NCBI GenBank assembly: GCA_016744415.1
Contig: JADGEL010000002.1
Span: forward strand, 682,001 to 746,000
DNA length: 64,000 nucleotides
Direction of reading: 5' to 3'
Source of the DNA: Flavobacteriaceae bacterium
GTDB taxonomy: Bacteria > Bacteroidota > Bacteroidia > Flavobacteriales > Flavobacteriaceae
Below the pieces are notes generated by a model, which was not told the DNA's origin, did no database searches, and saw only the letters and a list, made by a program, of their open reading frames with translations. Below are positions 34,170 through 43,849 of this stretch, piece after piece (within the stretch, counting starts at the first letter, position 1; each line of letters opens with the position of its first letter). A program made the position numbers and the translations under genes.

Positions 34170-34210
34170 CGAACTAAATAAACAATCAACCTATTTTAAA
34201 TATTTCCACA

Positions 34211-35905
34211 ATGCAGTTATCAGAATTAGAAATTGTAAGAAGACAATCGCTACAACAACTACGAGAGTTAGGCATTAATCCGTATCCTGCTGCTCAGTAT
34301 AAAACTACAGCAACTATAAAAAATATTGCTACAGATTTTGATGCATTTGACGGAAAGGAAGTTGTGCTTGCTGGTAGAATCATGAGCCGTAGAATTATGG
34401 GGAAAGCTTCATTTGCTGAATTAAAAGATAGCAGCGGACGTATGCAAATCTATATTAACCGCGATGAAATTGCAGCTGGAGAAGACAAGACCTTATACAA
34501 CACTGTTTTTAAAAAATTGCTCGACCTAGGTGATATTATCGGAATTAAAGGAATTGTTTTTAAAACACAAGTTGGCGAAACTTCTATCAAAGTAAAAGAG
34601 TTAACCCTTCTATCTAAATCGCTAAAACCATTGCCAATTGTTAAGACGGATGCTGATGGAAATGTGCATGATGGTTTTACAGATGCAGAATCTAGATACC
34701 GCCAACGCTATGTTGATTTAATTGTAAACGATCACGTAAAAGAAACTTTTATAAAGCGTACTAAAATTACAAATACTATTCGCCAGTTTTTTAACGAGCG
34801 GGATTACATTGAAGTTGAAACACCAATTTTACAATCAATTCCTGGTGGCGCAGCTGCAAGTCCATTTGTTACACATCACAATGCTTTAAACATTCCATTA
34901 TATTTACGAATTGCAAATGAATTGTATTTAAAACGTTTAATTATTGGTGGTTTTGATGCGGTGTACGAATTTGCAAAAGATTTTCGTAATGAAGGGATGG
35001 ATAGAACTCATAATCCAGAATTTACGCAGGTAGAGCTTTATGTTGCCTACAAAGATTACAACTGGATGATGGATATGACAGAGCGATTATTAGAAAAGAT
35101 TGCTTTAGATTCTAATAACAATACTACCGTGACTTTTGGAGAACACCAATTAAATTTTAAAGCTCCTTATGCACGTGTACCGATTTTAGATGCTATTAAA
35201 ACGCATACTGGTTTTGACCTTAACGGTATGAATCAACAAGAATTAATTGAAGTATGCCATAAACTAAACATCGAAGCTGATGAAAGTATGGGAGTTGGAA
35301 AATTAATCGATGAAATTTTTGGCGAAAAATGTGAGCACACTTACATTCAACCAACTTTTATTACTGATTATCCAAAAGAAATGAGTCCGTTATGTAAAGA
35401 ACATCGTGATGATCCAAGACTCACAGAACGTTTTGAATTAATGGTTGCAGGTAAAGAGTTGGCAAATGCATATTCAGAATTAAACGACCCAATAGACCAA
35501 AAAGAACGTTTTGAAGAACAATTAAAATTAGCAAAAAAAGGTGATGATGAAGCTATGTTTATTGACCATGACTTTGTACGAGCTTTAGAATATGGAATGC
35601 CACCAACATCTGGTATTGGTATTGGTATTGACCGTTTAACAATGTTTATGACTAACAATGCATCTATCCAAGAAGTGCTATTCTTTCCTCAAATGAAACC
35701 TGAAGTGAAGCAAGTAGCTATGACTGATGATGAAAAAGTAGTTTTAGCGATTATTCAAAAAGTAGAAAAAATTGAATTGAACGAATTAAAATCGCAATCT
35801 GGTTTATCTAACAAAAAATGGGACAAAACCATTAAAGGATTAACCAAAAACAAACTCGCTAAAGTTGACAAAACGGATGAAGGCTTGTTTGTAGAGCTAA
35901 TTTAA
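34211..35905 (+). CDS. lysS: Lysyl-tRNA synthetase, class II
   Basis: Charges tRNA-Lys. The 564 residues comprise an OB-fold anticodon domain (about 60-150, VVLAGRIMSRRIMGKASFAELKD), then class II motifs: motif 1 near 185-200, motif 2 FRNEGMDRTHNPEFTQVE near 258-275, and motif 3 GIGIDRLTMFMT near 468-480. About 65 residues follow motif 3 and resemble a winged-helix (VLAIIQKVEKIELNELKSQSGLSNKKWDKTIKGL); usual LysRS is near 500 residues, so this is a C-terminal extension. Confidence 0.95.
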   Translation: MQLSELEIVRRQSLQQLRELGINPYPAAQYKTTATIKNIATDFDAFDGKEVVLAGRIMSRRIMGKASFAELKDSSGRMQIYINRDEIAAGEDKTLYNTVFKKLLDLGDIIGIKGIVFKTQVGETSIKVKELTLLSKSLKPLPIVKTDADGNVHDGFTDAESRYRQRYVDLIVNDHVKETFIKRTKITNTIRQFFNERDYIEVETPILQSIPGGAAASPFVTHHNALNIPLYLRIANELYLKRLIIGGFDAVYEFAKDFRNEGMDRTHNPEFTQVELYVAYKDYNWMMDMTERLLEKIALDSNNNTTVTFGEHQLNFKAPYARVPILDAIKTHTGFDLNGMNQQELIEVCHKLNIEADESMGVGKLIDEIFGEKCEHTYIQPTFITDYPKEMSPLCKEHRDDPRLTERFELMVAGKELANAYSELNDPIDQKERFEEQLKLAKKGDDEAMFIDHDFVRALEYGMPPTSGIGIGIDRLTMFMTNNASIQEVLFFPQMKPEVKQVAMTDDEKVVLAIIQKVEKIELNELKSQSGLSNKKWDKTIKGLTKNKLAKVDKTDEGLFVELI

Positions 35906-35913
35906 ATAAAAAT

Positions 35914-35940
35914 TGTCATTCTGAGCCTGTCGAAGAATCT
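35914..35940. repeat. Short dispersed repeat GTCATTCTGAGC...GAAGAATCT
   Basis: A 27-base word just after the lysS stop. The same word, with two changes over 24 bases, occurs in reverse orientation at 47305-47328, where it encodes the end of the DUF983 protein. It is likely a mobile-like intergenic repeat family of this genome. Confidence 0.6.
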
Positions 35941-35955
35941 CATGAAACATAAAAG

Positions 35956-35988
35956 AGGCTGTCTAAATTATTTTTAGACAGCCTTTTC
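35956..35988 (+). terminator. lysS intrinsic terminator
   Basis: AGGCTGTCTAAA (35956-35967) pairs perfectly with TTTAGACAGCCT (35973-35984) around a 5-base loop, followed by TTTT. An A tract on the other side could make it work for the convergent small gene as well. Confidence 0.85.
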
Positions 35989-36006
35989 TTATTCAAGTTT
36001 CTTTTT

Positions 36007-36264
36007 TTAATTATTTGCTAATCCAGCCAAAAGTGCCATTCCTCCAAACAGAAAAAGGAATGCAAAAACCAATATCATAGCAATAACCATGATTAGCAAG
36101 TTTCCTTTTGCCCAATTTTTTTTATGAATATTTGTAGTGCTATCAAAAGCCCACACTAAAACTAAAATAAGTCCAATGAATGGTAATGATGCTAAAAAAA
36201 TTGTCAATGCCCATTCTTTGTATGACATTGCTGGTGTGTTTTCTTGAGAAGATAAATTTTCCAT
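36007..36264 (-). CDS. Small two-helix membrane protein
   Basis: An 85-residue protein with two hydrophobic helices (about 18-42 and 55-80) separated by a short basic loop (TTNIHKKNWAKGN). I do not recognise a named family. A perfect -7 element (minus TATATTTG, 36298-36305) lies 34 bases upstream of the ATG, which supports expression as its own unit. Confidence 0.7.
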   Translation of the reverse strand: MENLSSQENTPAMSYKEWALTIFLASLPFIGLILVLVWAFDSTTNIHKKNWAKGNLLIMVIAMILVFAFLFLFGGMALLAGLANN

Positions 36265-36297
36265 TTAGTTAGTTTTTAAGTGAATACCAAATATAAC

Positions 36298-36305
36298 TAA
36301 ATTTC
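36298..36305 (-). promoter_or_regulatory. -7 promoter element for the small membrane protein
   Basis: Minus strand TATATTTG, perfect TAnnTTTG match; predicted leader about 30 bases. Confidence 0.5.
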
Positions 36306-36425
36306 AAAAACATCTAACCAACTGCCTAACAACATTCTATAAATAAATGTTAAACAACGTATGATTCTTTTGAAACACGCTTACTATTTATTAATTTGCA
36401 AAACATAAACCCCCAAAGAATCCAT

Positions 36426-37619
36426 TTGAAAAAAAATATTAAATATTTTATTGTCTTTCTCATAGTTATACTGAGTAGTTTTGCTATTTCAAATAATTCT
36501 GATAAACTTAAAAAAGAGGCTACTACATCTGCAATTATTAAAGAAGCACCTGAAAAAGTTCTTCCAATTTTGATTGAAAAACATTCAGAATTAGAAACTA
36601 AAAAGGTATCTCAAAAACTAGATTCTTTACTTAAACGAATTAACAAAAGGCACGATTTTCACGGAAGTATCTTAGTTTCTAAAAACGGAAAATTAGTATA
36701 TCAAAATCAAATAGGAACTGCCAACTTTAAGAAAAAGGAGCCTCTAAAAAAAGAATCTGTTTATCAATTAGCATCGGTCAGCAAGCAATTTACTGCTGCG
36801 GCAATCATGATTTTAAAAGAACGAAATCAATTAAAATTATCTGATACTGTTACTGCTTATTTTCCAAACTTTCCTTTTAAAGATGTTACTTTAAAACACT
36901 TGTTAAATCACACCTCAGGATTACCAAAATATTTTTGGGTTGCAGAACACGAGTGGAAAAATGAAAATGCTCCAGACAATACTGAAATGATGGAATTATT
37001 AGAAACCAGTGTTGCTACCAAGTTTTTTAGCCCAGGTAGAAATTTTGATTATTCTAATACAGGCTATTTTGTATTGGCATCTATCATTGAAAAAATAACA
37101 GATATGCCTTTTGGCGATTTTGTTGAAGCTAATATTTTTGAGCCGCTACAAATGAATGATTCTTTTGTTTATCGTTTTGAAAAAGACAAACCTCACCCTA
37201 ATCAATTAAGTGGGTATCGTCTTTATAGAGGTTGGAGGCACATTACCATAAAAGGCACAGTAAATGATGCTGTGGTTGGCGATAAAAATGTATATACTAC
37301 AACTGAGGATTTATATAAATGGATTTATGGATTAAATAATGAAAAGCTCATTTCAAAAGAATCTCTCAAAATGATGTATACCAAAGGCGAAACGATTTAT
37401 GGCAGAAAAGTACCTTATGGCTTAGGCTTTAGAATTGACACAAAAAATAATGAAAAAGTGGTGTACCACTATGGCAAATGGAATGGATTTAGTACAGGAA
37501 TCTCACAATATCTAGACGATGATATGGTAGTGATTATTTTAGAACATACCAGCTATCGTTCAATGACTTCGCTAAATAAAAAGGTAAAGAAGATTGTGCT
37601 TGATAATTTTAGTTCTTAA
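36426..37619 (+). CDS. Serine hydrolase, beta-lactamase class C family
   Basis: A 397-residue exported protein. The TTG at 36426 is preferred because it gives a clean signal peptide (KKNIKYFIVFLIVILSSFA); an earlier TTG at 36396 sits inside a promoter-like element (TTG near 36369, TTAATTTG 36391-36398). Catalytic motifs: SVSK near 118, YSN near 208, HYGKWNGF near 352. Only about half the residues match the other serine hydrolase of this window by eye, so they are separate members. Substrate unknown. Confidence 0.82.
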   Translation: MKKNIKYFIVFLIVILSSFAISNNSDKLKKEATTSAIIKEAPEKVLPILIEKHSELETKKVSQKLDSLLKRINKRHDFHGSILVSKNGKLVYQNQIGTANFKKKEPLKKESVYQLASVSKQFTAAAIMILKERNQLKLSDTVTAYFPNFPFKDVTLKHLLNHTSGLPKYFWVAEHEWKNENAPDNTEMMELLETSVATKFFSPGRNFDYSNTGYFVLASIIEKITDMPFGDFVEANIFEPLQMNDSFVYRFEKDKPHPNQLSGYRLYRGWRHITIKGTVNDAVVGDKNVYTTTEDLYKWIYGLNNEKLISKESLKMMYTKGETIYGRKVPYGLGFRIDTKNNEKVVYHYGKWNGFSTGISQYLDDDMVVIILEHTSYRSMTSLNKKVKKIVLDNFSS

Positions 37620-37636
37620 AAACTAACCTTAATTTA

Positions 37637-38106
37637 ATGAAGCAATTTGAACTTAAAAATAACAGACTCTCCTTAAATGTTAAAAAATCCCCTTTTATAA
37701 TCAGAGTTGTTTTTCTTATAATTTCTATTTTATTTTTTTACTCCCTATTTCTGGAATGATACTAGCAATGCTAAATGGAGCCCCTTTAAAAATTGGGTAT
37801 CTTATTGGAATTGGTTTGGGTGGGCTATTAGGTTTCTATATTTTTCGGATTTATCTATGGAATAGTTTTGGCAAAGAAATTATTATATTTAATAAAAATG
37901 ATGTTTCCTATGTAGCCGATTATAGATTATTTTCAGATGGTGAAAAAAATAAAAAATTTGATACACTCACTTATTCCATTACTCCAATTGGTTACGAAGA
38001 AGAAAATCTTGGGCTTTTAACAATTGGCATCGAGGATAACAAAATTGAATCTGTTGTTAAGCTTCCAATTAATCAACTTGAAGAACTCATAAAATTAATT
38101 AGTTAG
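37637..38106 (+). pseudogene. Small membrane protein gene, probably frameshifted in a T7 run
   Basis: The first frame (ATG 37637, stop 37757-37759) encodes 40 residues with a basic start and a helix (FIIRVVFLIISILFF). A second frame (37756-38106, 116 residues) holds another helix pair and a soluble tail (IIIFNKNDVSYVADYRLF...VKLPINQLEELIKLI). One extra T in the T7 run at 37733-37739 would join them in frame (ILFFLLPISGMILAML), giving one protein of about 155 residues. Without it the two could still be coupled by ATGA. Not recognised. Confidence 0.6.
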
Positions 38107-38137
38107 AGCTTACATATTTTAAATTTTCGCTTTCTAG

Positions 38138-38172
38138 AAAAAAAATGAGTTGCAATTACAACTCATTTTTTA
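38138..38172. terminator. Bidirectional terminator between convergent genes
   Basis: ATGAGTTG (38145-38152) and CAACTCAT (38159-38166) pair around a 6-base loop, flanked by A tracts on the left and T tracts on the right, so it can end transcripts from both sides. Confidence 0.8.
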
Positions 38173-38194
38173 ATATTAATATTTTCTTTGTAGA

Positions 38195-39847
38195 CTACAA
38201 TCCCAATACTTTAGTTCCTTGTTCAAATACGACATCTACAGGAATACTAGCTGCACCTAACCTATCTAAATCAGTTTGTAACTCTGGAGAAATTATACCC
38301 ATTTCAGCAACCAATTTTGCAACACCATCGTAATCACCATTTCCTTGTAGTGTTAAAATTAAACGAGATAACTCTTCCATAGCAACTTCCATTTTTTCGA
38401 AATTCACTTTAAAAGTTCCATCTTCGTTTCTGGTAAAAGCACCTTTTTCTTTAAAGAAATTAAAACGAATCATATTTGCCTTACCATGAGCTGAAGATGC
38501 TCCGAAACGAACAGATCTAAAAATTCCTGCTAAGAAAGTTACCATATTGTCTTTAAAGTCTTCTTTTAATTCTCCCTTATTAACTAACTGCTGAATCATA
38601 TACAATCCTAAGATATCAGCCTTTCCTTCTTCCAGTCCGCTTGAATGCTCTTTAAGTGCAGTACGAACTGTCCCCTTTCCGTTAATGGTGTTTTTAACTC
38701 CTAGCCCGTGAGCAACTTCATGAAACATCGTGTTTGCAAAAAAGGCGTCAAAAGTAATATGCTTACGTTGACTCTCATCAATTAACACTTCAGAAATAGG
38801 AACTAATATTTTATCAAACTTCGCTTTCATCGCATTTTTTAATTGCAATCTACGTGTTCCTTTTGCTAACTGTACCTCTTCATCGTTTGGTAAATTAATA
38901 GCAATTGTTTTTGAACCTGAGTTACAATCTCCTGCATAAAACACAACGTCATACGCATTTAAATCAGAATCTGTTCCGGGAGTTTCTGTTTTGTAAGCTG
39001 CATCAACAGGTAAGTCTCTTTGCAGTTCAGGCAAATAAGCACTAAACTTTGCCAACTTCGCAGACCACTCTTGATCTTTAATTAATACATACCCTTCGTG
39101 TGATGCTTTGTTACCATAAATATGATCTTCATACGTTTCAATAGGGCCAATAACAATATCTAACGTATTTGTTTTCATATCCATCCATGCCAAATCACTT
39201 GCTTGGTATTCATCATCTAACAAGGCTTGTGAACGCAGTTCTAAATATTTTTTTAATCCGGCATTGTCAGCATATGTCGAAGCCTTTTTTAATAAATCAG
39301 AAACTATTTTCAATTCTTTTGCAAATTGCTTGTGATACGGGATTGCATATAATTTACCTGCATCATTTCTTCTAACAAACGTATATATGCTTCCTTTTAG
39401 GTCAAACTCCGAAGCTTCAAATTCTTCTTTTGTCATATCTTTTGGATAGTAATTTGCCCCTAATGGTTTGTCAGAAAATTCTGACATAAAAGATTTATTT
39501 CCGTTTAATCTATCCCATGGGCCATAATTGATTTCTACAAATCTTTTAGTATCAGCATCATGTATAGAATTTAACAATGCTTCTTTATCACCATAAGATT
39601 CGTACCAAAACAAATCATTCATAATGTTTGCTGCTTGAATCAATAATGGTAACATTTTACGTTCATTATCAGTCAATTTATTAACATCCGCAGTCAATTT
39701 AACCGTTACATATTTGCTTAAGTTTTTCTGCATCTCAGTTAAGTTTTGTTCAACAGTAACTTGTTTTACAGGTTTTCTTGCATCTCCTTTTGATTGACAA
39801 GAAATCATTGCAATTAAGATTGCTACTAGGAATATTATTTTTTTCAT
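38195..39847 (-). CDS. M49-like zinc metallopeptidase lipoprotein
   Basis: A 550-residue lipoprotein: signal IIFLVAILIAMISC with acylated Cys near 17. The zinc motif is HEVAHG near 370, and EEGKAD about 31 residues later offers the third ligand. The overall layout is like the Bacteroidota Zn-dependent hydrolases related to dipeptidyl-peptidase III (M49), although true DPP III has HExxGH. The ATG at 39847 is fixed by a perfect -7 element at 39875-39882. It is likely a periplasm- or surface-anchored peptidase. Confidence 0.68.
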   Translation of the reverse strand: MKKIIFLVAILIAMISCQSKGDARKPVKQVTVEQNLTEMQKNLSKYVTVKLTADVNKLTDNERKMLPLLIQAANIMNDLFWYESYGDKEALLNSIHDADTKRFVEINYGPWDRLNGNKSFMSEFSDKPLGANYYPKDMTKEEFEASEFDLKGSIYTFVRRNDAGKLYAIPYHKQFAKELKIVSDLLKKASTYADNAGLKKYLELRSQALLDDEYQASDLAWMDMKTNTLDIVIGPIETYEDHIYGNKASHEGYVLIKDQEWSAKLAKFSAYLPELQRDLPVDAAYKTETPGTDSDLNAYDVVFYAGDCNSGSKTIAINLPNDEEVQLAKGTRRLQLKNAMKAKFDKILVPISEVLIDESQRKHITFDAFFANTMFHEVAHGLGVKNTINGKGTVRTALKEHSSGLEEGKADILGLYMIQQLVNKGELKEDFKDNMVTFLAGIFRSVRFGASSAHGKANMIRFNFFKEKGAFTRNEDGTFKVNFEKMEVAMEELSRLILTLQGNGDYDGVAKLVAEMGIISPELQTDLDRLGAASIPVDVVFEQGTKVLGL

Positions 39848-39874
39848 TGAATGTGTTATTAAAATATTGTTGCC

Positions 39875-39882
39875 CAAAGTTA
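39875..39882 (-). promoter_or_regulatory. -7 promoter element of the M49-like gene
   Basis: Minus strand TAACTTTG, perfect TAnnTTTG match, 27 bases before the ATG. A longer reading frame starting at 39877 would begin inside it. Confidence 0.55.
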
Positions 39883-39938
39883 AACCTTTTCAAAAAATTT
39901 TGGTCATAGAAATATAGAAATTATTAAAACCAGCAAAA

Positions 39939-40390
<452 letters not shown>

Positions 40391-40410
40391 GAATGGTTAA
40401 TTAGTTGTTA

Positions 40411-40445
40411 AACCCGGAAACACAATAGTGTTTCCGGGTTTTTAT
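40411..40445 (+). terminator. Strong intrinsic terminator
   Basis: Perfect 13-base arms (40411-40423 and 40428-40440, AACCCGGAAACAC type) with a 4-base loop and a following T-rich tract. It isolates the helical protein gene from the lipoprotein gene at 40.56 kb. Confidence 0.9.
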
Positions 40446-40535
40446 TTATAAATATCTCTAACGGTTTTCCGTTAGTATAAAATCACGGTTTCTGGGTATT
40501 GGTTATTTAATAACAAAAAACAATATTGCATTAAA

Positions 40536-40543
40536 TAATTTTG
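40536..40543 (+). promoter_or_regulatory. -7 promoter element upstream of the AAAC-repeat locus
   Basis: TAATTTTG, perfect TAnnTTTG match, 20 bases before the ATG at 40564. This places the natural translation start before the repeat rather than at the downstream ATG at 40632. Confidence 0.55.
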
Positions 40544-40563
40544 TTAAATTTAAAAACCAAACT

Positions 40564-42275
40564 ATGAAAACAAACAAACAAACAAACAAACAAACAAACA
40601 AAAACTAGGCGTTAAACTTAAGTATTTATTAATGTTGGTTGCTTTGCCATTATTACTATATAATTGCGATGAAGACGATTTTCAAGAAGAACAAACTATA
40701 GATATTGAAGAAGTAGCACCAGAAATATCAGTTACAATAATTGACTTATCAGAAATAGCTGCAAATACTAAAATGTTGGAAACGTTAGAAAAATTATCAA
40801 AAGCAAATTTAATATCAAAAACTACAAATAGAGATACAATTACAAGTAATGAATATGGGTTTATTATAGATACAGACTATGTGAAATATGTAGAGAATGG
40901 AAACTATAACTCTTATAATTTTGAAATTATAAGAGACTCTCCAGAAGATGATAAACTTGAAAACCTGTTTTTAACATTAAATGAAGATGAGGAGTATGAT
41001 ACATTTATTATAAAGTATGATTTTACATTAGAAGAGTTAAATAGTTTAACTCAAGAAGAATTAGATAATAAAACAACTCAATACACAACAATTGATTTTG
41101 ACACCTCCTTTTTAAATAGAGGAAATTCATTCAGAGATGCTTTGGAATGTGAAAGTGAATGGGTTTGGATACCTTGTAGCATGGGTGGAGATCATGGAGA
41201 TGGTAGTAGTTGTGATGGTGGGTGGTCATCTAAAATTGTATGTAGCGGTGGTGGTGGTCCTGGGCCTGGACCCTCGAGTGGAGATGTAACAAGCGATATA
41301 ACTACAGGTGGCAATCAAGGATCTGGAGGTTCTGGAGGAAGTAATAGTGGAACATATACACCACCTTCAAACCCTTATAGTGCTCCTACCTGTGCTGATT
41401 GTCCTGAATTTAATCCCGAAAACTATTTTGATGCAACTACTGACTGGATTACAACAGACCAAACATTTGAAAACACAACATTAGAATGCATACACCTTAA
41501 CTTAAGAAGAGAATCTGAATCATCATTAATAAAAAGAAATTTTTATACTGAAATGCTTAATGAATTTAACAATCTAGGTAGCCCAAGATTAAAATATTCT
41601 ATTGGAACACCTCCTAACAATACAGCTTGGGCTTTTACAAAAGGACAAGTTACAGATTTTGCTGGTATTACATACGACAGTTATGAGATTATTAGCTCAT
41701 CTGCTTTAGAAAGCAGTTCTAATCTGAAACAAATTGTTTCTTTATCACATGAGCTAATACATGCTTTTATGTATCAATCCCTTGTAAATTGGAATATCAT
41801 TAATTTCGATGCAAGTGGTTTTCCAATTGTTGACCCAACAACTCTCTGCCAAAATTTTGTGCCAAATCCTAATATTAACTTAAATACAGTAACAATTAAA
41901 GACAGATGGGTCTATTTGATTTGCGAGTTTAATGCCAATAATCCTGGAGACCAACAATGGACACATTCATTATTTGACTCACCTGTTTTTGCGGTACAAA
42001 CTTATAGAGAAAAATTAGAACAATTGCTTCTTTCAGAACATGATTGGGATTCAGAACCTGATGTTTTGAAAAATATGATGATAACTGAGTTTGGAACTGA
42101 TTGGAAAGAGAAATGTGCTGAATATATGAGTTGGTCTGGTCTAGATGAAACCCCAGAGTATTCGGTTTGGTTAAATGCTGAAGGTATTAATAATAGCTAT
42201 TGGGAAGGAATAACAGGTCCATGGACAAATCCCGACTGGGTAAACTCAAATAGCGTCCTTAATAATTGTAATTAA
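40564..42275 (+). CDS. Putative phase-variable lipoprotein with HEXXH metallopeptidase motif
   Basis: The body (ATG 40632, 547 residues) starts with a truncated hydrophobic signal LVALPLLLYNC; with nine AAAC units the ATG at 40564 would add a basic, N-rich leader ending KQKLGVKLKYLL and give a full lipoprotein signal. After the Cys come acidic residues, a Cys-containing region (CESEWVWIPC), a long Gly/Ser/Pro linker (about 198-250), and a C-terminal domain with SHELIHAFMY near 377, a zinc HEXXH. The current state is out of frame, so expression is off or depends on the internal ATG. Family unknown. Confidence 0.7.
40568..40599 (+). repeat. (AAAC)8 tandem repeat in the start region of a lipoprotein gene
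   Basis: Eight perfect AAAC units follow directly after the ATG at 40564. In the present copy number the frame closes at a TAG (40606-40608) after 14 codons. One added unit joins the ATG in frame to the lipoprotein signal and body downstream. Confidence 0.9.
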
Positions 42276-42276
42276 T

Positions 42277-42999
42277 ATGAAAAAAATACTATTTATATCT
42301 CTCTGTTTCTTCTCTATACATATCTATAGTCAAGATAGCTTGTTATTAAAAGAGCCTGATACATTATATATAATGATTGACTCATTAGCTATGGAAAATT
42401 ATGTTGTTAAAGAATATAGAGCTAACAGTAATCGTGAATTAGAAATAGTTTATAATATTTTAGATAGCATACAAGTAAAACAGAGATTGCGATTCATTAA
42501 GAAAAATGATAGCATCTTTAGATTAGGAAAGCTAAGAGGTGCTTCTGGAAATTGTGATAATTGCTTTGGACTTTATTTTAATCATATTACAGCTAAAAAT
42601 ATTTTTAAATCAAAAAAGATAAAATCAACACAGTTGTATTTATCAATGAAAAAACAATTTTTAGAAAAAACTAATGTAAATCATTCTGATTCTCTATTAT
42701 TTGATAGATTTGTTTTTGACAACTTAATAAAGAATCATAACCCTCCAAATTCTAGAATTTTACTTGATATAGAAGATTTATCTAATAAAGATTATATAGT
42801 TATTGATGGCTCAATTCAATCAACTAAATTATTGAGAGAATTAATAGACGCCCCGATTTATATTTATATTTTGGATCAAAAAATAAATAAAGAAGTGTTT
42901 GAGTTTTCAAATAAAAACTCAAAACAAATTATTAAAAAAACCAAAGAATTCTATATATTCAATGAAGTCCATTGGGATAATATAAATGGAATACAATAA
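42277..42999 (+). CDS. Hypothetical exported protein
   Basis: A 240-residue protein with a signal peptide (ILFISLCFFSIHIYSQ). The body has CDNCFGL near 90, a mixed alpha/beta pattern, and no motif I recognise. It starts one base after the stop of the metallopeptidase-like lipoprotein, so it is co-transcribed and would follow its on/off state at the transcript level. It ends at a strong terminator. Confidence 0.65.
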   Translation: MKKILFISLCFFSIHIYSQDSLLLKEPDTLYIMIDSLAMENYVVKEYRANSNRELEIVYNILDSIQVKQRLRFIKKNDSIFRLGKLRGASGNCDNCFGLYFNHITAKNIFKSKKIKSTQLYLSMKKQFLEKTNVNHSDSLLFDRFVFDNLIKNHNPPNSRILLDIEDLSNKDYIVIDGSIQSTKLLRELIDAPIYIYILDQKINKEVFEFSNKNSKQIIKKTKEFYIFNEVHWDNINGIQ

Positions 43000-43006
43000 T
43001 TTTACT

Positions 43007-43040
43007 AAGCAAGAAATACAATTGTATTTCTTGCTTTTTT
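43007..43040 (+). terminator. Long palindromic terminator
   Basis: A perfect 30-base palindrome (arms AAGCAAGAAATACAA and its complement, 43007-43036) followed by TTTT. It lies between the plus-strand exported-protein gene and the minus-strand LysM gene and could serve both. Confidence 0.85.
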
Positions 43041-43044
43041 CATA

Positions 43045-43839
43045 TCAATAACTCAAATACAACTTTTTCCCAATATCAATGATATTAGAATCCAAGCCAT
43101 TGATAGATTTTAATTTATCTACAGACAAACTATATTTACGAGAAATAGAATACAAAGTATCTCCTTTTTTTACGGTATAAAATTTAGGTTCTGAAGTTGT
43201 CGAATTTGTTTTCTTTTTATTTCTTCTCCTCTTTTTACCCAATACTTTTTCGTCATATTCATATAAGTCATAGGCCTCAATAATATTGATTAATTTTTCT
43301 GGATACTTTCTATCAGTAGCGTAGCCCGCTTTTCGCAATCCTTTTGCCCATCCTTTATAATCAGTTTGTTTTAATTTAAATAAATCGGCATATCTTTTTC
43401 TTTCAGCCAAAAATAACGAGTGATCTCTAAATGATTCTTCAGGGTACTTATACACTCTAAAGCATTCATCATCTTCGTCATCATCGTGCAAGGTGCTATC
43501 ACCAGTCCAACCTTTGTGACATTTAATTCCAAAGTGATTGTTAGATCTTGTGGTTAATAAACTTTGCCCGCTACGTGATTCTAGAATTCCTTGAGCTAAT
43601 GTAATACTTGCAGGAATTTTATACTTACGCATTTCATCCATAGCAATTTCGCTGTATGTATCGATGTATTTTAATTTTATGTCGGTATATTTTTTTATTG
43701 GTGGCGTTGTCTTTTTGGGGGTCACAACAACTTCTTTTTTTGGAGTATTCTTTTTGGATGCCTTTTTAGATTTTCGTTTTGCACCACAGCTCACCAAAAA
43801 GAGACTTACAAATAGTAGGGTTAGAATTTTTAATTTCAT
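43045..43839 (-). CDS. Glucosaminidase/LysM lipoprotein
   Basis: A 264-residue lipoprotein: signal LKILTLLFVSLFLVSC with acylated Cys near 18, a Lys-rich linker, a glucosaminidase domain (about 60-195, ITLAQGILESRSGQSLLTTRSNNHFGIKC with the catalytic Glu near 80), and a C-terminal LysM (YTVKKGDTLYSISRKYSLSVDKLKSINGL). It probably cleaves peptidoglycan. The ATG at 43839 gives the clean lipobox. It lies 10 bases after the PLP-enzyme gene. Confidence 0.9.
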   Translation of the reverse strand: MKLKILTLLFVSLFLVSCGAKRKSKKASKKNTPKKEVVVTPKKTTPPIKKYTDIKLKYIDTYSEIAMDEMRKYKIPASITLAQGILESRSGQSLLTTRSNNHFGIKCHKGWTGDSTLHDDDEDDECFRVYKYPEESFRDHSLFLAERKRYADLFKLKQTDYKGWAKGLRKAGYATDRKYPEKLINIIEAYDLYEYDEKVLGKKRRRNKKKTNSTTSEPKFYTVKKGDTLYSISRKYSLSVDKLKSINGLDSNIIDIGKKLYLSY

Positions 43840-43849
43840 TAAAATCAGT

